From Bradyrhizobium sp. KBS0727 (lineage in GTDB: Bacteria > Pseudomonadota > Alphaproteobacteria > Rhizobiales > Xanthobacteraceae), in NCBI RefSeq assembly GCF_005937885.2, contig NZ_CP042176.1:7244449-7308448 (forward strand): a stretch of DNA of 64,000 nt, written 5' to 3'. Made by a program: the position numbers and the translations under genes. Below are positions 50,254 through 59,939 of this stretch, one piece after another; within the stretch, counting starts at the first letter, position 1; every line of letters begins with the position of its first letter. A model generated the notes under the pieces. It ran no database searches. It was given only the letters and a program-made list of their open reading frames with translations, and was not told the DNA's origin.

Positions 50254-51834
50254 ATGTCGATTTCACAGCCAGCGCCGGGCGTCGTCGGACCATTTGCGGG
50301 CCTCGACGTGCCATGGCTGCTGCGGATGCGCAGCCAGACCCGCCGCAACCATCCGTTCCTGATCTGGGCACCGTTCGAGGCGCCGGCGCGGAGCTGGTCC
50401 TACGGCGAATTTCACGAGCGTGTCGGCGCGCTGGCTGCCGGCCTGGTCAGGCGCGGCGTCAAGCCCGGCGAATATGTGCTGATCCATCTCGACAACTGCA
50501 TCGAGGCAATGCTGGCATGGTTTGCCTGCGTCGAGCTCGGCGCCATCGCGGTTACCACCAACACCCGCTCGGCAGCGGCGGAAATGGAATATTTCGCCGG
50601 CCATTGCGGCGCGGTCGCCGCCATCACGCAGCCGGCTTATGCCGAACTGATCTCGGCCAATTGCCGCGGCCTGCGCTGGATCGCGGTGATCTCGCATGAC
50701 GCCGGCAGCGCGCCGGCAGCCGGTGCATCGCGCGGCGACAGCTTCGATTCGCTATTCGCCGACAGTGCCGACCGGCCGCGCCGCGCTACCGATCCGATGG
50801 CCCCGTGCAGCGTGCAATATACCTCCGGCACCACGTCGCGTCCCAAGGCGGTGCTGTGGACGCATGCCAACGCGCTGTGGGGTGGCAAGATCAACGCCGC
50901 GCATGAGGACCTGCATGCGACCGACGTGCACCAGACCTATCTGCCGCTGTTTCATACCAACGCGCTGGCCTATTCGATGCTGGCAACGCTGTGGGTCGGC
51001 GGATCCTGCGTGATCCAGCCGCGGTTTTCCGCCAGCCGGTTCTGGAACGTCGCGCTCGAACACAACTGCACCTGGACCTCGACGATCCCGTTCTGCATGA
51101 AGGCGCTGCTCGAGCACGAAATCCCGAGCAACCATAAATTCCGGCTCTGGGGCACGGCGGTGAACGATCCGCCGCCCTTCGCGGCCTTCGGCATCAAGAC
51201 CATCGGCTGGTGGGGCATGACCGAGACCATCACCCACGGCATCGTCGGCGAAGTCGACCAGCCCAATACGCCGATGTCGATCGGCCGCGCGGCGCAGGAA
51301 TATTCGATCCGCGTCACCGACGATGACGGCGCGCCGACCGAGGTCGGCGACACCGGCAATCTCCTGATCAAGGGCATTCCCGGCCTGTCGCTGTTCGCGG
51401 AATATCTGCACAACGAAACCGCCACGCGCGAAAGTTTCGACGAGCATGGCTACTTCATCACCGGCGATCGCGTCACGCTGCTCGACGACGGCTTCCTCAA
51501 ATTCGGCGACCGCGCCAAGGACATGCTGAAGGTCGGCGGCGAGAATGTCGCGGCATCCGAAATCGAACAGGTGATCGCGGTGGTGCCCGGCGTGCGCGAG
51601 GCCGCCGTGGTGGCGAAGAAGCACCCGATGCTGGACGAGGTGCCGGTGGTCTTTATCATTCCGGCCGCGGGTGTGGCGGATGCGCCGCCCGGCCTTCATG
51701 ACTCTGTCATGGCCGCCTGCCGCAAGTCGCTGGCCGACTTCAAGGTGCCGCGCGAGATTCGCTTTGTCGATGAAATGCCGCGTTCGACGCTGGAGAAAGT
51801 GGCAAAGGCGGAACTGCGGAAGATGCTGGGGTAG
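50254..51834 (+). CDS. AMP-binding acyl-CoA ligase (acyl-CoA synthetase family)
   Basis: This 526-aa adenylate-forming enzyme has the P-loop-like QYTSGTTSRPKAVLWTH, the A5 core WGMTETITHG, A8-like YFITGDRVTLLDDGFLKFGDRAKDMLKVGGENVAASEIE and the C-terminal lysine in RSTLEKVAKAELRK. It activates a carboxylic acid as CoA thioester with ATP. The start at 50254 has GGGAGGA 4 bp before it. The upstream open frame crosses a repeat. The P450 gene downstream is convergent. A shared role in degrading a cyclic or terpenoid acid is only inference. Confidence 0.9.
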   Translation: MSISQPAPGVVGPFAGLDVPWLLRMRSQTRRNHPFLIWAPFEAPARSWSYGEFHERVGALAAGLVRRGVKPGEYVLIHLDNCIEAMLAWFACVELGAIAVTTNTRSAAAEMEYFAGHCGAVAAITQPAYAELISANCRGLRWIAVISHDAGSAPAAGASRGDSFDSLFADSADRPRRATDPMAPCSVQYTSGTTSRPKAVLWTHANALWGGKINAAHEDLHATDVHQTYLPLFHTNALAYSMLATLWVGGSCVIQPRFSASRFWNVALEHNCTWTSTIPFCMKALLEHEIPSNHKFRLWGTAVNDPPPFAAFGIKTIGWWGMTETITHGIVGEVDQPNTPMSIGRAAQEYSIRVTDDDGAPTEVGDTGNLLIKGIPGLSLFAEYLHNETATRESFDEHGYFITGDRVTLLDDGFLKFGDRAKDMLKVGGENVAASEIEQVIAVVPGVREAAVVAKKHPMLDEVPVVFIIPAAGVADAPPGLHDSVMAACRKSLADFKVPREIRFVDEMPRSTLEKVAKAELRKMLG

Positions 51835-51878
51835 CGCATTCACCGTCATTGCGAGCGCAAGCAATCTCGAAATGGAGG

Positions 51879-51975
51879 CGTCATTCCGGGGCGATACGAA
51901 GTATCGAACTACGATGTGCAATTGCACATCTGAGAATCTCGAGATTCCGGGTTCGCTTCGCGCCCCGGAATGACG
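51879..51975 (+). repeat. TGTCATTCCGGGGCG-type palindromic repeat, copy 4
   Basis: This is a longer version with an internal GATGTGCAATTGCACATC palindrome. It is located between convergent AMP-ligase and P450 genes. A GTCATTGCGAGC half-unit of another repeat type precedes it at 51844. Confidence 0.85.
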
Positions 51976-51984
51976 GAACAAAAC

Positions 51985-53280
51985 TCAATTCACCTCGAAC
52001 CGGATCGGCAGCTTCTTCGGACCGTTGACGAAGTAGGCCTGCGTCATCTTGACCTCGCCGTCGAGCGCGACCGATTTCAGCCGCGGCAGCAATTCCTCGA
52101 ACAGGATCTTCATCTCCAGCTTCGCCAGATATTGCCCGAGGCAGAGATGGGCGCCGTAGCCGAACGCGACATGGCGGTTCGGCTTGCGGTCACAGCGGAA
52201 CCGGTACGGCTCCTCGAACACGTCCTCGTCGCGATTGCCTGACGCGTAGCACAGCATCAGCCAGTCGCCCTTGGCGATCCTGCGGCCGCCGAGCTCGGTA
52301 TCCGCGGTCGCCGCGCGCATGAAATGCTTGACCGGGGTCATCCAGCGGATCGCCTCGTCGACCAGCCCCGGGATCAGGTCGGGATTGGCCTTGACCCGCT
52401 CGAATTGCGCCGGGTCTTCAGCCAGCGCCCAGAGCGCACCGGCCGTCGAGGACGAGGTGGTATCGTGGCCCGCGGTCGCGACGATCATGTAATAGCTGGT
52501 GGCGTCATGGTCCGGCATGTAGTCGCCGCCGATTTTGGCATTGGCGATGACGGTGGCAAGATCCTCACGCGGGTTGCGGCGGCGGTCCTCGGTAATCGCG
52601 CGGAAATAGGCGCCGAAATCGTTCACGACGGACTGCATCATCATCGAGAACTGTTCCGCCGACAGCGCCTCCCTGATCCGCGCCGTATCGGGATCCTGCG
52701 GGCCGAACAGCTCCTGCGTCAGCTTGAGCATTCGCGGCTCGTCCTGTTCGGGCACGCCGAGAATCTCCATGATGACATGCAGGGGATAGCCGAGCGCGAC
52801 GTCGGCGACGAAATCGCAAGCGTTGCCCTTGTCGAGCATGCGTTGCACCGTGGCGCGCGCGATCTCGCGCACCCGCGCCTCGAACTTTCCGAGATTGGCG
52901 GGCATGAACCAGCCCTGGGTCAGCGCCCGGTATTTCGGATGGTCGGGCGCGTCCATCTGCACCAGCGAGCGCACCAGGTTCGGCCCGCCGGCGATCTTGC
53001 GGACGCGCTCCTCGACCGCTCGCGTCATCAGCGTGGTCGGACGATCGGCGTTGTGGAACAGCTCGTTCTGGCGGCTGACGGACTGGATATGCGCATGCTT
53101 GGTGACGACCCAGAACGGGTCGAATTTCTCGGGCCGCGCGATCCCGAGCGGGTTGTTGGCGCGAAGCCAGCGATAGCTGTCATGGATGCGATGATCGGCA
53201 TAGGCGGCCGGGTCGACCAGGGTCGCCGCGATGTCAGCGGGAATATCGACATTGCCGCTCAAGGTCGCCGTCGTATCCAT
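51985..53280 (-). CDS. Cytochrome P450 (CYP125/142-like soluble bacterial class)
   Basis: This 431-aa heme monooxygenase has the I-helix MIVATAGHDTTSSSTAGAL, the K-helix EAIRWMTPVKHFMRAA and the heme loop HVAFGYGAHLCLGQYLAKLEM with ligand C380. The region YRALTQGWFMPANLG and the general N-terminal length are those of soluble bacterial P450s that oxidise steroid-like or terpenoid side chains. Redox partners are not encoded nearby. Its 3' end faces the acyl-CoA ligase gene. Confidence 0.92.
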   Translation of the reverse strand: MDTTATLSGNVDIPADIAATLVDPAAYADHRIHDSYRWLRANNPLGIARPEKFDPFWVVTKHAHIQSVSRQNELFHNADRPTTLMTRAVEERVRKIAGGPNLVRSLVQMDAPDHPKYRALTQGWFMPANLGKFEARVREIARATVQRMLDKGNACDFVADVALGYPLHVIMEILGVPEQDEPRMLKLTQELFGPQDPDTARIREALSAEQFSMMMQSVVNDFGAYFRAITEDRRRNPREDLATVIANAKIGGDYMPDHDATSYYMIVATAGHDTTSSSTAGALWALAEDPAQFERVKANPDLIPGLVDEAIRWMTPVKHFMRAATADTELGGRRIAKGDWLMLCYASGNRDEDVFEEPYRFRCDRKPNRHVAFGYGAHLCLGQYLAKLEMKILFEELLPRLKSVALDGEVKMTQAYFVNGPKKLPIRFEVN

Positions 53281-53418
53281 GGGACTTCCCCGTCTGCATC
53301 ATTCGTCACGGCGCCGTGCGCACCGATGATCCCAGATAGCTAGCCGGGTGAAAAGCCCGAATACTTGCGTTGAGCGGCTGACGGGAACTGCGCGAACCGG
53401 CAGGAAGACCTATCGGCT

Positions 53419-53539
53419 CGTCATTGCGAGCCAACGGGTCGCGCGAATGCGCGCCCGATGACAGGCTCCGCGAAGCAATCCATTCCTCGACTCGGGGATA
53501 GATAGATCGCTTCGTCGCTAGCGCTCCTCGCAATGACGG
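53419..53539 (+). repeat. CGTCATTGCGAG-type palindromic repeat
   Basis: It starts CGTCATTGCGAGCC and ends GCTCCTCGCAATGACGGG, with CGCGAATGCGCG and GCGAAGCAATCCATTC internal blocks. It is a second class of dispersed repeat distinct from the CGTCATTCCGGGG class. The 269-bp gap has no gene. Confidence 0.75.
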
Positions 53540-53549
53540 GAGAGATAAC

Positions 53550-54647
53550 TCAATAATGCCCGAACGCCACCGGGCGGAACGCGTGCAGCAAATGCTGGTC
53601 CAGCTTGTCGCCCATCTCTTCCATCATGGCGAATGCCTTGGCGTGGGTAAACTGCAGCCGGTAGGCACGCTTCTCGACCAGCGCGGCGTAGATGTCCACG
53701 ATCGTCGTCAGGCGCACGATGTCGCTGATCTCCTTGCCGCTCAGGCCGTCGGGATAGCCGGTGCCGTCGAGGAACTCGTGGTGATGCAGTATCACGTCGA
53801 GCATTTCCGGCGGGAAGCCGCCCTGCGCCGTCAGCGCGTCGAAGCCGCGGCGCGGATGCTGGCGCATCACTTCCATTTCTTCCAGGGTCAACGGATCCGG
53901 CTTGTCGAGGACTTCAACCGGAATGAATGCCTTGCCGACATCGTGCAGCAGGGCGGCGCGGACGAGACGGCGCTGGTCGTCCTCACGCATGCCGAGATGT
54001 TGCGCGAACGCGACCGCAAAACCGGTGACGAACAGGCAGTGTCGGTAGCTGTCGGTGTGGTGGCAGCCGACGGTCGTCAGCCATTCCCGCAGCGAGGAGT
54101 GCTTGATCGCCTTGATGATCTTGTTCTCGACCTCGACGATGTCGCTGAATTTCAGGGGGACGCCGGCCGGGAGCCGATTGAAGATCTTGACCAGCACCCC
54201 ATGCGCGGCCTCGACGCCGCGGTTCAGCGCCTTGCCGCGATCGGTTTCGTCGTAGCTTTCGGTGTCCGGAAACGCGGCGCGGATCCGCTGCAGGATACCC
54301 TGCGCATCGAACGGCCGCGCGATCGTATCGGTGGCGCCGAGCGCCCAGGCCTGCATCGATCCGTGGTGAAGCGCGTCCGCCAGCACGAACAGCCGCGGCA
54401 TCTCGCGATAGGCATCGGCCCGCAGCTTGTTGCGCACGAGCTGCACGCTCTCGGCGGAGCGCAGGTTGATATCGACCACGATCCCGGAGAGATCGCGCGA
54501 GGGAGAATCGGGAATGGCAGAAGTCGCGATGGTGTCGACCTGGCCGACCGCCTGCAGGATGCTGGCCAGTTCGCTGCTTTGATCGCTCCGATCCGAAGCC
54601 AGCAGAAGCCGGCGCATGGTCGGAGTCTTGTTGGGTAGAGCTGACAT
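53550..54647 (-). CDS. HD-GYP domain protein with degenerate receiver-like domain
   Basis: The protein is 365 aa. Residues ~10-125 form a receiver-like domain with Asp59 (GIVVDINLRSAE) but an atypical acidic pocket. A linker follows, then an HD-GYP phosphodiesterase domain with HDVGK at 235-239 and HHHEFLDGTGYPDG at 288-301, in which GTGYP replaces the more usual GxGYP spacing but keeps HHE. It would hydrolyse cyclic di-GMP. The start at 54647 fits MSALPNKTP and leaves out an upstream in-frame extension. It is the fourth cyclic-di-GMP-related gene in the window. Confidence 0.88.
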   Translation of the reverse strand: MSALPNKTPTMRRLLLASDRSDQSSELASILQAVGQVDTIATSAIPDSPSRDLSGIVVDINLRSAESVQLVRNKLRADAYREMPRLFVLADALHHGSMQAWALGATDTIARPFDAQGILQRIRAAFPDTESYDETDRGKALNRGVEAAHGVLVKIFNRLPAGVPLKFSDIVEVENKIIKAIKHSSLREWLTTVGCHHTDSYRHCLFVTGFAVAFAQHLGMREDDQRRLVRAALLHDVGKAFIPVEVLDKPDPLTLEEMEVMRQHPRRGFDALTAQGGFPPEMLDVILHHHEFLDGTGYPDGLSGKEISDIVRLTTIVDIYAALVEKRAYRLQFTHAKAFAMMEEMGDKLDQHLLHAFRPVAFGHY

Positions 54648-54780
54648 GGGACCCCAGAGCCTCACGGTGATGACCGAGGCAGAGGCTACCGGACAAGGCG
54701 TTCCCTGCGCCTTAAGAGGTATTGTCAACGGGAAGATACCGTAATCGTTACAATTTTAGGGATTGGGCGCATCCCCGACT

Positions 54781-54880
54781 GCCATCATCCGCGAAGGCGG
54801 ATGATCCAGTACGCCGGGGCGCCTGCGAAAGCTGGCGCGGCCGCGGCGTACTGGATGCCCCGCATTCGCGGGGCATGACC
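54781..54880 (+). repeat. Nested palindromic repeat (ATCATCCGCGAAGGCGGATGAT type)
   Basis: CATCATCCGC and GCGGATGATCC, then TCCAGTACGCC pairing with GGCGTACTGGA, then GCCCCGCATTCGCGGGGC make three stems. It lies between the HD-GYP promoter region and the terminator of the molybdenum hydroxylase operon. Confidence 0.75.
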
Positions 54881-54883
54881 GGA

Positions 54884-54917
54884 CAAAAAAATCCGCCGGA
54901 GAAAATCTCCGGCGGAT
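54884..54917 (-). terminator. Rho-independent terminator of the molybdenum hydroxylase operon
   Basis: A perfect 12-bp stem (ATCCGCCGGAGA with TCTCCGGCGGAT, loop AAA on the plus strand) is followed on the minus strand by a U7 run. It lies 26 bp beyond the stop codon at 54943. Confidence 0.92.
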
Positions 54918-54942
54918 CGTGCTTGTTCGATATGGCGGCGCC

Positions 54943-57234
54943 TTACGCCTTCATGTTCGCCTTCACCGCTTCCGCTGTGATCGGCAACGCGCGGATGCGC
55001 GCGCCGCAGGCGTTGAAGATCGCATTGCCGAGCGCGGGCGCGATGACGGTGACGGCCGGCTCGCCGACGCCGGTGGCCTTCTCGCCATTGGCGATGACGT
55101 TGACGGCCACTTCCGGCACCTGGCTCATCCGCAGCGGCGTGTAGGTATCGTAGTTGGTCTGCTCGATGCCGCCGTCCTTCAGCGTCGCCTTTTCGTACAA
55201 GGCGAGCGAGAGTCCCCACAGCGCCGCGCCCTCGACCTGGGCGCGGATGTTGTCGGGATGCACCTGCGTGCCGACGTCGGTGGCGATCGTCAGCTTCTTG
55301 ACCTTGACCTCGCCGGAAGGCGCCACCGCAACATGGGCCACGCACGCGGTCCAGCTTGCGGTCGCCCGCTCCTGCGACGAGACGCAGGCCACGCCCATGC
55401 CTTCACCTTTCGGCAATTGCTTGGTGCCGTAACCCGCCAGGCCCATCGCGGCCAGCAAGGTATTGCGCAGGCGTTGCGCGCCGCCGTCGTTCTTGCCTTT
55501 GCCGTCCAGCAGCGCGATCCGGTATTGCGCCGGATCCTGGCCGGCAGCATGGGCGAGTTCGTCGATCATGCTTTCGACCGCCCAGAAGGTCCAGCCCGGC
55601 GCCACCGACCGCAACTGTCCCGACGGGGTGGCATTTTGCGCCATCTCGTTCTTGATCGCGCGGACGTTATGATTGGGCACGGAGTAGAAGAAGTCCGCGC
55701 CGTTGACGGTGAAGCCGTCGAGACCACCCTTCTTGTCGACCGAGGGCGTCAGGAAGTCAGGAATGCCCCAGCGCTGGGTCGGCCACGCGCTGACCACGTC
55801 GTGGTTGAGCGCGATCAGCTTACCGTCGGCGTCGAGACCCGCCTTGATCTTCTGGAACGTCAGCGGCCGCGAATAGTCCATGGTCATGTCGTTTTCGCGG
55901 CTGTAGATCACCTTGACCGGCTTGCCGACAGCCTTCGCCGCCTGCACCGCCGGCACCATCATGTCGGCGTCGAGACGCCGGCCGAAGCCGCCGCCCAGCC
56001 ACATCTGGTGCATCACGACGAATTTGGGATCGACGCCGGCCGCTCCTGCGGCGATCGCGCCGGAGCGCGTCGCGAACTGGTTGCCGGAATAGATATGCCA
56101 GATATCGCCTTTCAGTTCGGCGGTCGCGTTCATCGGCTCCAGCGGCGCATGGATGTTGATGCTGGTGGTGTACTCTGCCTCCATCACCTTGGCCGCCGTC
56201 CCGAACGCCGCCGCCGTGTCGCCGTCCTTGACGAAGAACAGGCCGGAATCATCGAGGGCCTGGAGTCGTTTGGCCTCGTCGAGCAGCGACTGGCTTGTCA
56301 GCTTGGCGTTGGGACCACCGTCATAGCTGATCTTCAGCGCGTCCGCCGCCTTGGCCGCGTTGGTATAGGTGTTGGCTACCGCCACCACCCAGCCGGTGGT
56401 GCTGCCGGTCTTGTCGTCGAGCGTGACGGCCTTGACGAAGCCCGGCACCTTCTTCGCCGCGCTGTCGTCGACCGCCTTCACCGTGGCGCCGTAGCGCACC
56501 GGCGGCGTGACCACGCGGCCGTACAACATGCCCGGCAGCATGACGTCGATGCCGTATTTGGCTGACCCGTTGGTCTTGGAAGGAATGTCGAGCTGCGGCA
56601 CCGAGACGCCGATCATGGTGTACTGATCGGATGTCTTCAGCTTGATCGCCTTGAGCTCGTCCGGCGTGAAGGTCTTGGTGATCTTGCCGCTCTTGACGAT
56701 GTCGGCAAAGCTCATCGACTTCTTCGACTTCGGATGCGTGATCGTGGAATTGCGCACCACGAGTTCGCCCGCCGGCACGCCCATCGACGCGGCGGCGGCT
56801 TCCGTCATCGCGATACGTCCCGCGGCGCCGGCGCGGCTCATCGCCTCGAAGTTCATCATCGTCGACCAGCTTCCGCCGGTGATCTGCGCGCCCAATACCG
56901 GGTCATTGAACTTCGGATCGTTGGAAGCGAGTTGAACCCGCATGTCCTTCCAGTTCGAACCGAGTTCCTCGGCGACGAGCTGGGCCATGGTGGACGCAAT
57001 GTGCTGGCCCATGTCGGCCTTGCCGCAGGTCACGGTGACGATGCCGTCGGGCGCGATCGAGTACCAGACGCTGGGATCGAAATTGGCAGGCGCGGCGAAC
57101 GCCTGGTCGGCGCCCAACAGGCCGGGGACGGCCGAATAGCCGAGCGCAAGGCCGGCAGCGGCAGAGCCGACCAGGAACGAGCGGCGGCTGAGCTCGGCTG
57201 AAACGCTTGAGGTGATTTTCACGTGCGTATTCAT
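54943..57234 (-). CDS. Xanthine dehydrogenase family molybdopterin-binding subunit (IorB-like)
   Basis: The protein is 763 aa. A Tat signal (SRRSFLVGSAAAGLALG) leads to molybdopterin-binding modules with KADMGQHIASTMAQLVAEELG, GSGxxG-like GAQITGGSWSTMMNFE, PLEPMNATAEL, QMWLGGGFGRRLDADMM and GVGEPAVTVIAPALGNAIF near the C-terminus. This is the aldehyde oxidase/isoquinoline 1-oxidoreductase type, where Tat export places the enzyme in the periplasm. It overlaps the [2Fe-2S] subunit gene by 4 bp. No FAD subunit, cytochrome or cofactor-sulfurating gene is present here. Confidence 0.9.
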   Translation of the reverse strand: MNTHVKITSSVSAELSRRSFLVGSAAAGLALGYSAVPGLLGADQAFAAPANFDPSVWYSIAPDGIVTVTCGKADMGQHIASTMAQLVAEELGSNWKDMRVQLASNDPKFNDPVLGAQITGGSWSTMMNFEAMSRAGAAGRIAMTEAAAASMGVPAGELVVRNSTITHPKSKKSMSFADIVKSGKITKTFTPDELKAIKLKTSDQYTMIGVSVPQLDIPSKTNGSAKYGIDVMLPGMLYGRVVTPPVRYGATVKAVDDSAAKKVPGFVKAVTLDDKTGSTTGWVVAVANTYTNAAKAADALKISYDGGPNAKLTSQSLLDEAKRLQALDDSGLFFVKDGDTAAAFGTAAKVMEAEYTTSINIHAPLEPMNATAELKGDIWHIYSGNQFATRSGAIAAGAAGVDPKFVVMHQMWLGGGFGRRLDADMMVPAVQAAKAVGKPVKVIYSRENDMTMDYSRPLTFQKIKAGLDADGKLIALNHDVVSAWPTQRWGIPDFLTPSVDKKGGLDGFTVNGADFFYSVPNHNVRAIKNEMAQNATPSGQLRSVAPGWTFWAVESMIDELAHAAGQDPAQYRIALLDGKGKNDGGAQRLRNTLLAAMGLAGYGTKQLPKGEGMGVACVSSQERATASWTACVAHVAVAPSGEVKVKKLTIATDVGTQVHPDNIRAQVEGAALWGLSLALYEKATLKDGGIEQTNYDTYTPLRMSQVPEVAVNVIANGEKATGVGEPAVTVIAPALGNAIFNACGARIRALPITAEAVKANMKA

Positions 57235-57722
57235 GTTGCCCTCCGCTCGGTGCCGGCATTGGAGGCGGTACGCATTTCGGATGCGGCGCGCATAATCGCC
57301 TTCTGGATGCGCGAATAGGTCATGCAGCGGCACAGATTGCCGTCCATATGCGCAACCACTTCATCCTTGGTCGGATTGGAATTCTTGGAGAGCAGCGAAG
57401 CCGCCTGCATGATCTGGCCGGACTGGCAGTAGCCGCATTGCGGAACCTGCTCGACGATCCAGGCTTTCTGCAAGGGATGATCGCCCTTGGCGCTGAGGCC
57501 TTCGATGGTGGTGATCTTCTTGCCGACGGCGTCGCTGACCGAGGTCTGGCAGGAACGAACGGCTTCGCCGTTGACGTGAACCGTGCAGGCGCCACACAGG
57601 CCGGCGCCGCAACCGAATTTCGTGCCGGTCATCTGCAATTGCTCGCGGATGACCCAGAGCAGCGGCGTATCGTTGGCCGCTTCGACGGACATATTCCGCC
57701 CGTTGATATTCAGATTAGGCAT
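57231..57722 (-). CDS. [2Fe-2S] ferredoxin subunit of a molybdenum hydroxylase (IorA-like)
   Basis: This 163-aa protein has an N-terminal plant-type [2Fe-2S] cluster (CGAGLCGACTVHVNG and a later Cys in SCQTS) and a C-terminal helical [2Fe-2S] cluster (CGYCQSGQIM and CRCMTYSRI). It passes electrons from the molybdenum site of the large subunit. The start at 57722 is supported by GGAAGGGG upstream and by MPNLNINGR. The frame before it crosses a non-conserved region. The large subunit is encoded next, overlapping by 4 bp. Confidence 0.93.
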   Translation of the reverse strand: MPNLNINGRNMSVEAANDTPLLWVIREQLQMTGTKFGCGAGLCGACTVHVNGEAVRSCQTSVSDAVGKKITTIEGLSAKGDHPLQKAWIVEQVPQCGYCQSGQIMQAASLLSKNSNPTKDEVVAHMDGNLCRCMTYSRIQKAIMRAASEMRTASNAGTERRAT

Positions 57723-58044
57723 TTGCGCATCCCCTTCCGGTGTCGGAAGCCGCTTACGGCGGCAACTCACTTTTGGGTATTGGCTGGTATCCACCGGGTC
57801 GATGCCAGTTGGCGGGCAGAATGATACCGAACCAATCGGGTGGCAATGCAATTTGGAATCGTTCGAAGAGAATATAATTCTGAGTCCTTGTGTTGTGCGT
57901 TGCGGCAAGACTTTGTCACGAACTTGTCAATAAACCCGCCGACGCAAGCATCGTCGTCCGTTTCTGCATTTCCCAACAGCGAATGGATCGCGCTAGGATG
58001 CGGCAAGGTCAGATTTATCCGGAAAAAATTCGTGGGAACGCGCA

Positions 58045-58833
58045 ATGCCGAAGCTCAATCGTGACGGGGTCAACATCTATTACGAGGTGCACGGCTCCGG
58101 TCCGCCGTTGTTGCTGACGCACGGCTATTCCTCGACCTCGGGCATGTGGCAGGGCCAGATCGAGGCCTTGTCGAAACATCACAAACTCGTGTTGTGGGAC
58201 ATGCGCGGTCACGGCCAGTCCGATTATCCCGACGATCCCGCGGCCTATAGCGAAGCGCTGACGGTCGGTGACATCGCCGCCCTGCTCGACGAAATCGGTG
58301 CCGCCAAGGCGATCGTCGGCGGGCTTTCGCTTGGCGGCTACATGTCGCTGGCGTTCTACCGCGCTCATCCCGAGCGCGTGCGCGCGCTGCTGATCATCGA
58401 CACCGGCCCCGGTTTCAAAAAAGACGACGCCCGCGACGTCTGGAACAAGCGCGCGCATGACACCGGCGACCGTTTCGACCGCGAAGGCCTGGAGGTTCTG
58501 AAATCCGCCAGCCGCGAACGCTCCGGCGTCACCCATCGCGACGCATCTGGTCTGGCGCGCGCCGCGCGCGGCATGCTGACCCAGCGCGACGCCCGCGTGA
58601 TCGAATCGCTGCCCGATATCAAGGTGCCGTCACTGGTCGTGGTCGGCGCCGACGACACGCCGTTTCTTGCCGCCTCCGACTACATGGCGGCGAAGATTCC
58701 CGGCGCGCAGAAAGTGGTGGTCCCGGCGGCCGGCCACGCCGTCAACATCGACCAGCCGCAGGCCTTCATCGACGCGGTGCTGCCGTTCCTTAACGGGCTC
58801 GACGCCAAAGCCGCCGCGAAGGTCGCATCATGA
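58045..58833 (+). CDS. Alpha/beta hydrolase (epoxide hydrolase/haloperoxidase-like fold)
   Basis: This 262-aa protein has LLTHGYSSTSGMWQGQIEAL, the nucleophile elbow GGLSLGGYMSL (Ser), an acid in VVVGADDTPFL and a His in PAAGHAVNIDQPQAF. It is a soluble esterase/hydrolase of the alpha/beta family with no defined substrate. The next gene overlaps its stop by 4 bp, indicating cotranslation. Confidence 0.9.
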   Translation: MPKLNRDGVNIYYEVHGSGPPLLLTHGYSSTSGMWQGQIEALSKHHKLVLWDMRGHGQSDYPDDPAAYSEALTVGDIAALLDEIGAAKAIVGGLSLGGYMSLAFYRAHPERVRALLIIDTGPGFKKDDARDVWNKRAHDTGDRFDREGLEVLKSASRERSGVTHRDASGLARAARGMLTQRDARVIESLPDIKVPSLVVVGADDTPFLAASDYMAAKIPGAQKVVVPAAGHAVNIDQPQAFIDAVLPFLNGLDAKAAAKVAS

Positions 58834-59177
58834 GAGCGTTTGCCGCCGCGGCCGTGGTGCTGATGTCAGGCTTCTCCGCACCCGCCTTCGCGCAACAATT
58901 GCCGCCGGGCGGCGGTCCCGCCCCGCCGCCCTTCATTGCGACGCTGTCGAACACCACGCCGCTGGCGTTCGGCATGAACGAGGAAACCGCGGCCCGCGCG
59001 CTCGGCACCCCGCTGCATTACGTCAGCGGCCGCAGGGGCGAGGAAATCTACCTGACGTTCCGCAATATCGGCGGCAGCGGATTGTTCTACAAAAAGGACC
59101 GGCTCTATCTGCAATTCCGCAAAGGCAGACTGACCGGCTGGAAGGGCGACTGGGGCCATAACTGGATGTGGCAGTAA
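58830..59177 (+). CDS. Small exported protein of unknown function
   Basis: The protein is 115 aa. A signal peptide (FAAAAVVLMSGFSAPAFA) leads to a Pro-rich linker (QQLPPGGGPAPPPF) and a compact domain (FGMNEETAARALGTPLHYVSGRRGEEIYLTFRN, ending KGDWGHNWMWQ). The compact part resembles small SmpA/BamE-like or glycine-zipper-free periplasmic domains only in size. I cannot assign a family. The 4-bp overlap with the hydrolase gene suggests a shared operon. Confidence 0.75.
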   Translation: MRAFAAAAVVLMSGFSAPAFAQQLPPGGGPAPPPFIATLSNTTPLAFGMNEETAARALGTPLHYVSGRRGEEIYLTFRNIGGSGLFYKKDRLYLQFRKGRLTGWKGDWGHNWMWQ

Positions 59178-59239
59178 CTCCCGTCAGCAAAAATTACACG
59201 TAACCTGCTTCGTGCAACTCAAACGCAAATGGATGACCC

Positions 59240-59911
59240 GTGGGACAAGATATCAGGCTGAAGGCTTCGGACGGATTTGAACTGGGCGGCTATCGCGCCG
59301 ATCCCGCAGGCGCGCCGAACGCGGCCATCGTGGTGATCCAGGAGATTTTCGGCGTCAATCACCACATCCGCGCGGTGTGCGATCGTCTGGCTGCCGCCGG
59401 CTATGTCGCCATCGCGCCGTCGATCTTCGACCGCATCGAGCCGAATTTCACCAGCGGCTATACGCCGGACGAAGTCGCGAACGCGCGCAAGTTCGTCGCC
59501 AATCCGGACTGGGCCGCCATGCTGCTCGACACCCAGGCGGCGATTGACGCGGTCAAGGGCAAAGGGCCGGTCGGCATCATCGGCTTCTGCCTCGGCGGCA
59601 GCATCGCCTATGTGGCGGCCACCAAGCTGTCGGGCCTGTCGGCCGCCGTCGGCTACTACGGCGGTGCCGTCGTTCGCTTCGCCGACGACAAGCCGAAGGT
59701 CCCGACGCAACTGCATTTCGGCGAGAAGGATGCCGGCATTCCCTTGACCGATGTCGAGACCATCAAGGCCAAGCGGCCCGATGTCGAGGTCTTCATCTAT
59801 CCGGGCGCGCAGCACGGTTTTCACTGCGACGAACGGGCGAGCTACGACAAGACCAGCGCCGACATCGCCTGGCCGCGCAGCCTGGAGTTCTTTGCGAAGC
59901 ATTTGAAGTGA
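59240..59911 (+). CDS. Dienelactone hydrolase family protein
   Basis: This 223-aa alpha/beta hydrolase has IVVIQEIFGVNHHIRAVCDRLAAAGYVAIAPS, the Cys nucleophile in GIIGFCLGGSIAYVAA, an acid near LHFGEKDAGIP and a His in YPGAQHGFHCDER. This is the DLH pattern (C-D-H triad) of ClcD-like enzymes that open dienelactones in chloroaromatic and other aromatic pathways. The start is GTG at 59240, giving MGQDIRLKASDGF. It follows the exported protein gene by 62 bp. Confidence 0.9.
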   Translation: MGQDIRLKASDGFELGGYRADPAGAPNAAIVVIQEIFGVNHHIRAVCDRLAAAGYVAIAPSIFDRIEPNFTSGYTPDEVANARKFVANPDWAAMLLDTQAAIDAVKGKGPVGIIGFCLGGSIAYVAATKLSGLSAAVGYYGGAVVRFADDKPKVPTQLHFGEKDAGIPLTDVETIKAKRPDVEVFIYPGAQHGFHCDERASYDKTSADIAWPRSLEFFAKHLK

Positions 59912-59939
59912 CGACGAACGTTCGCGCGTAGTCTAACCG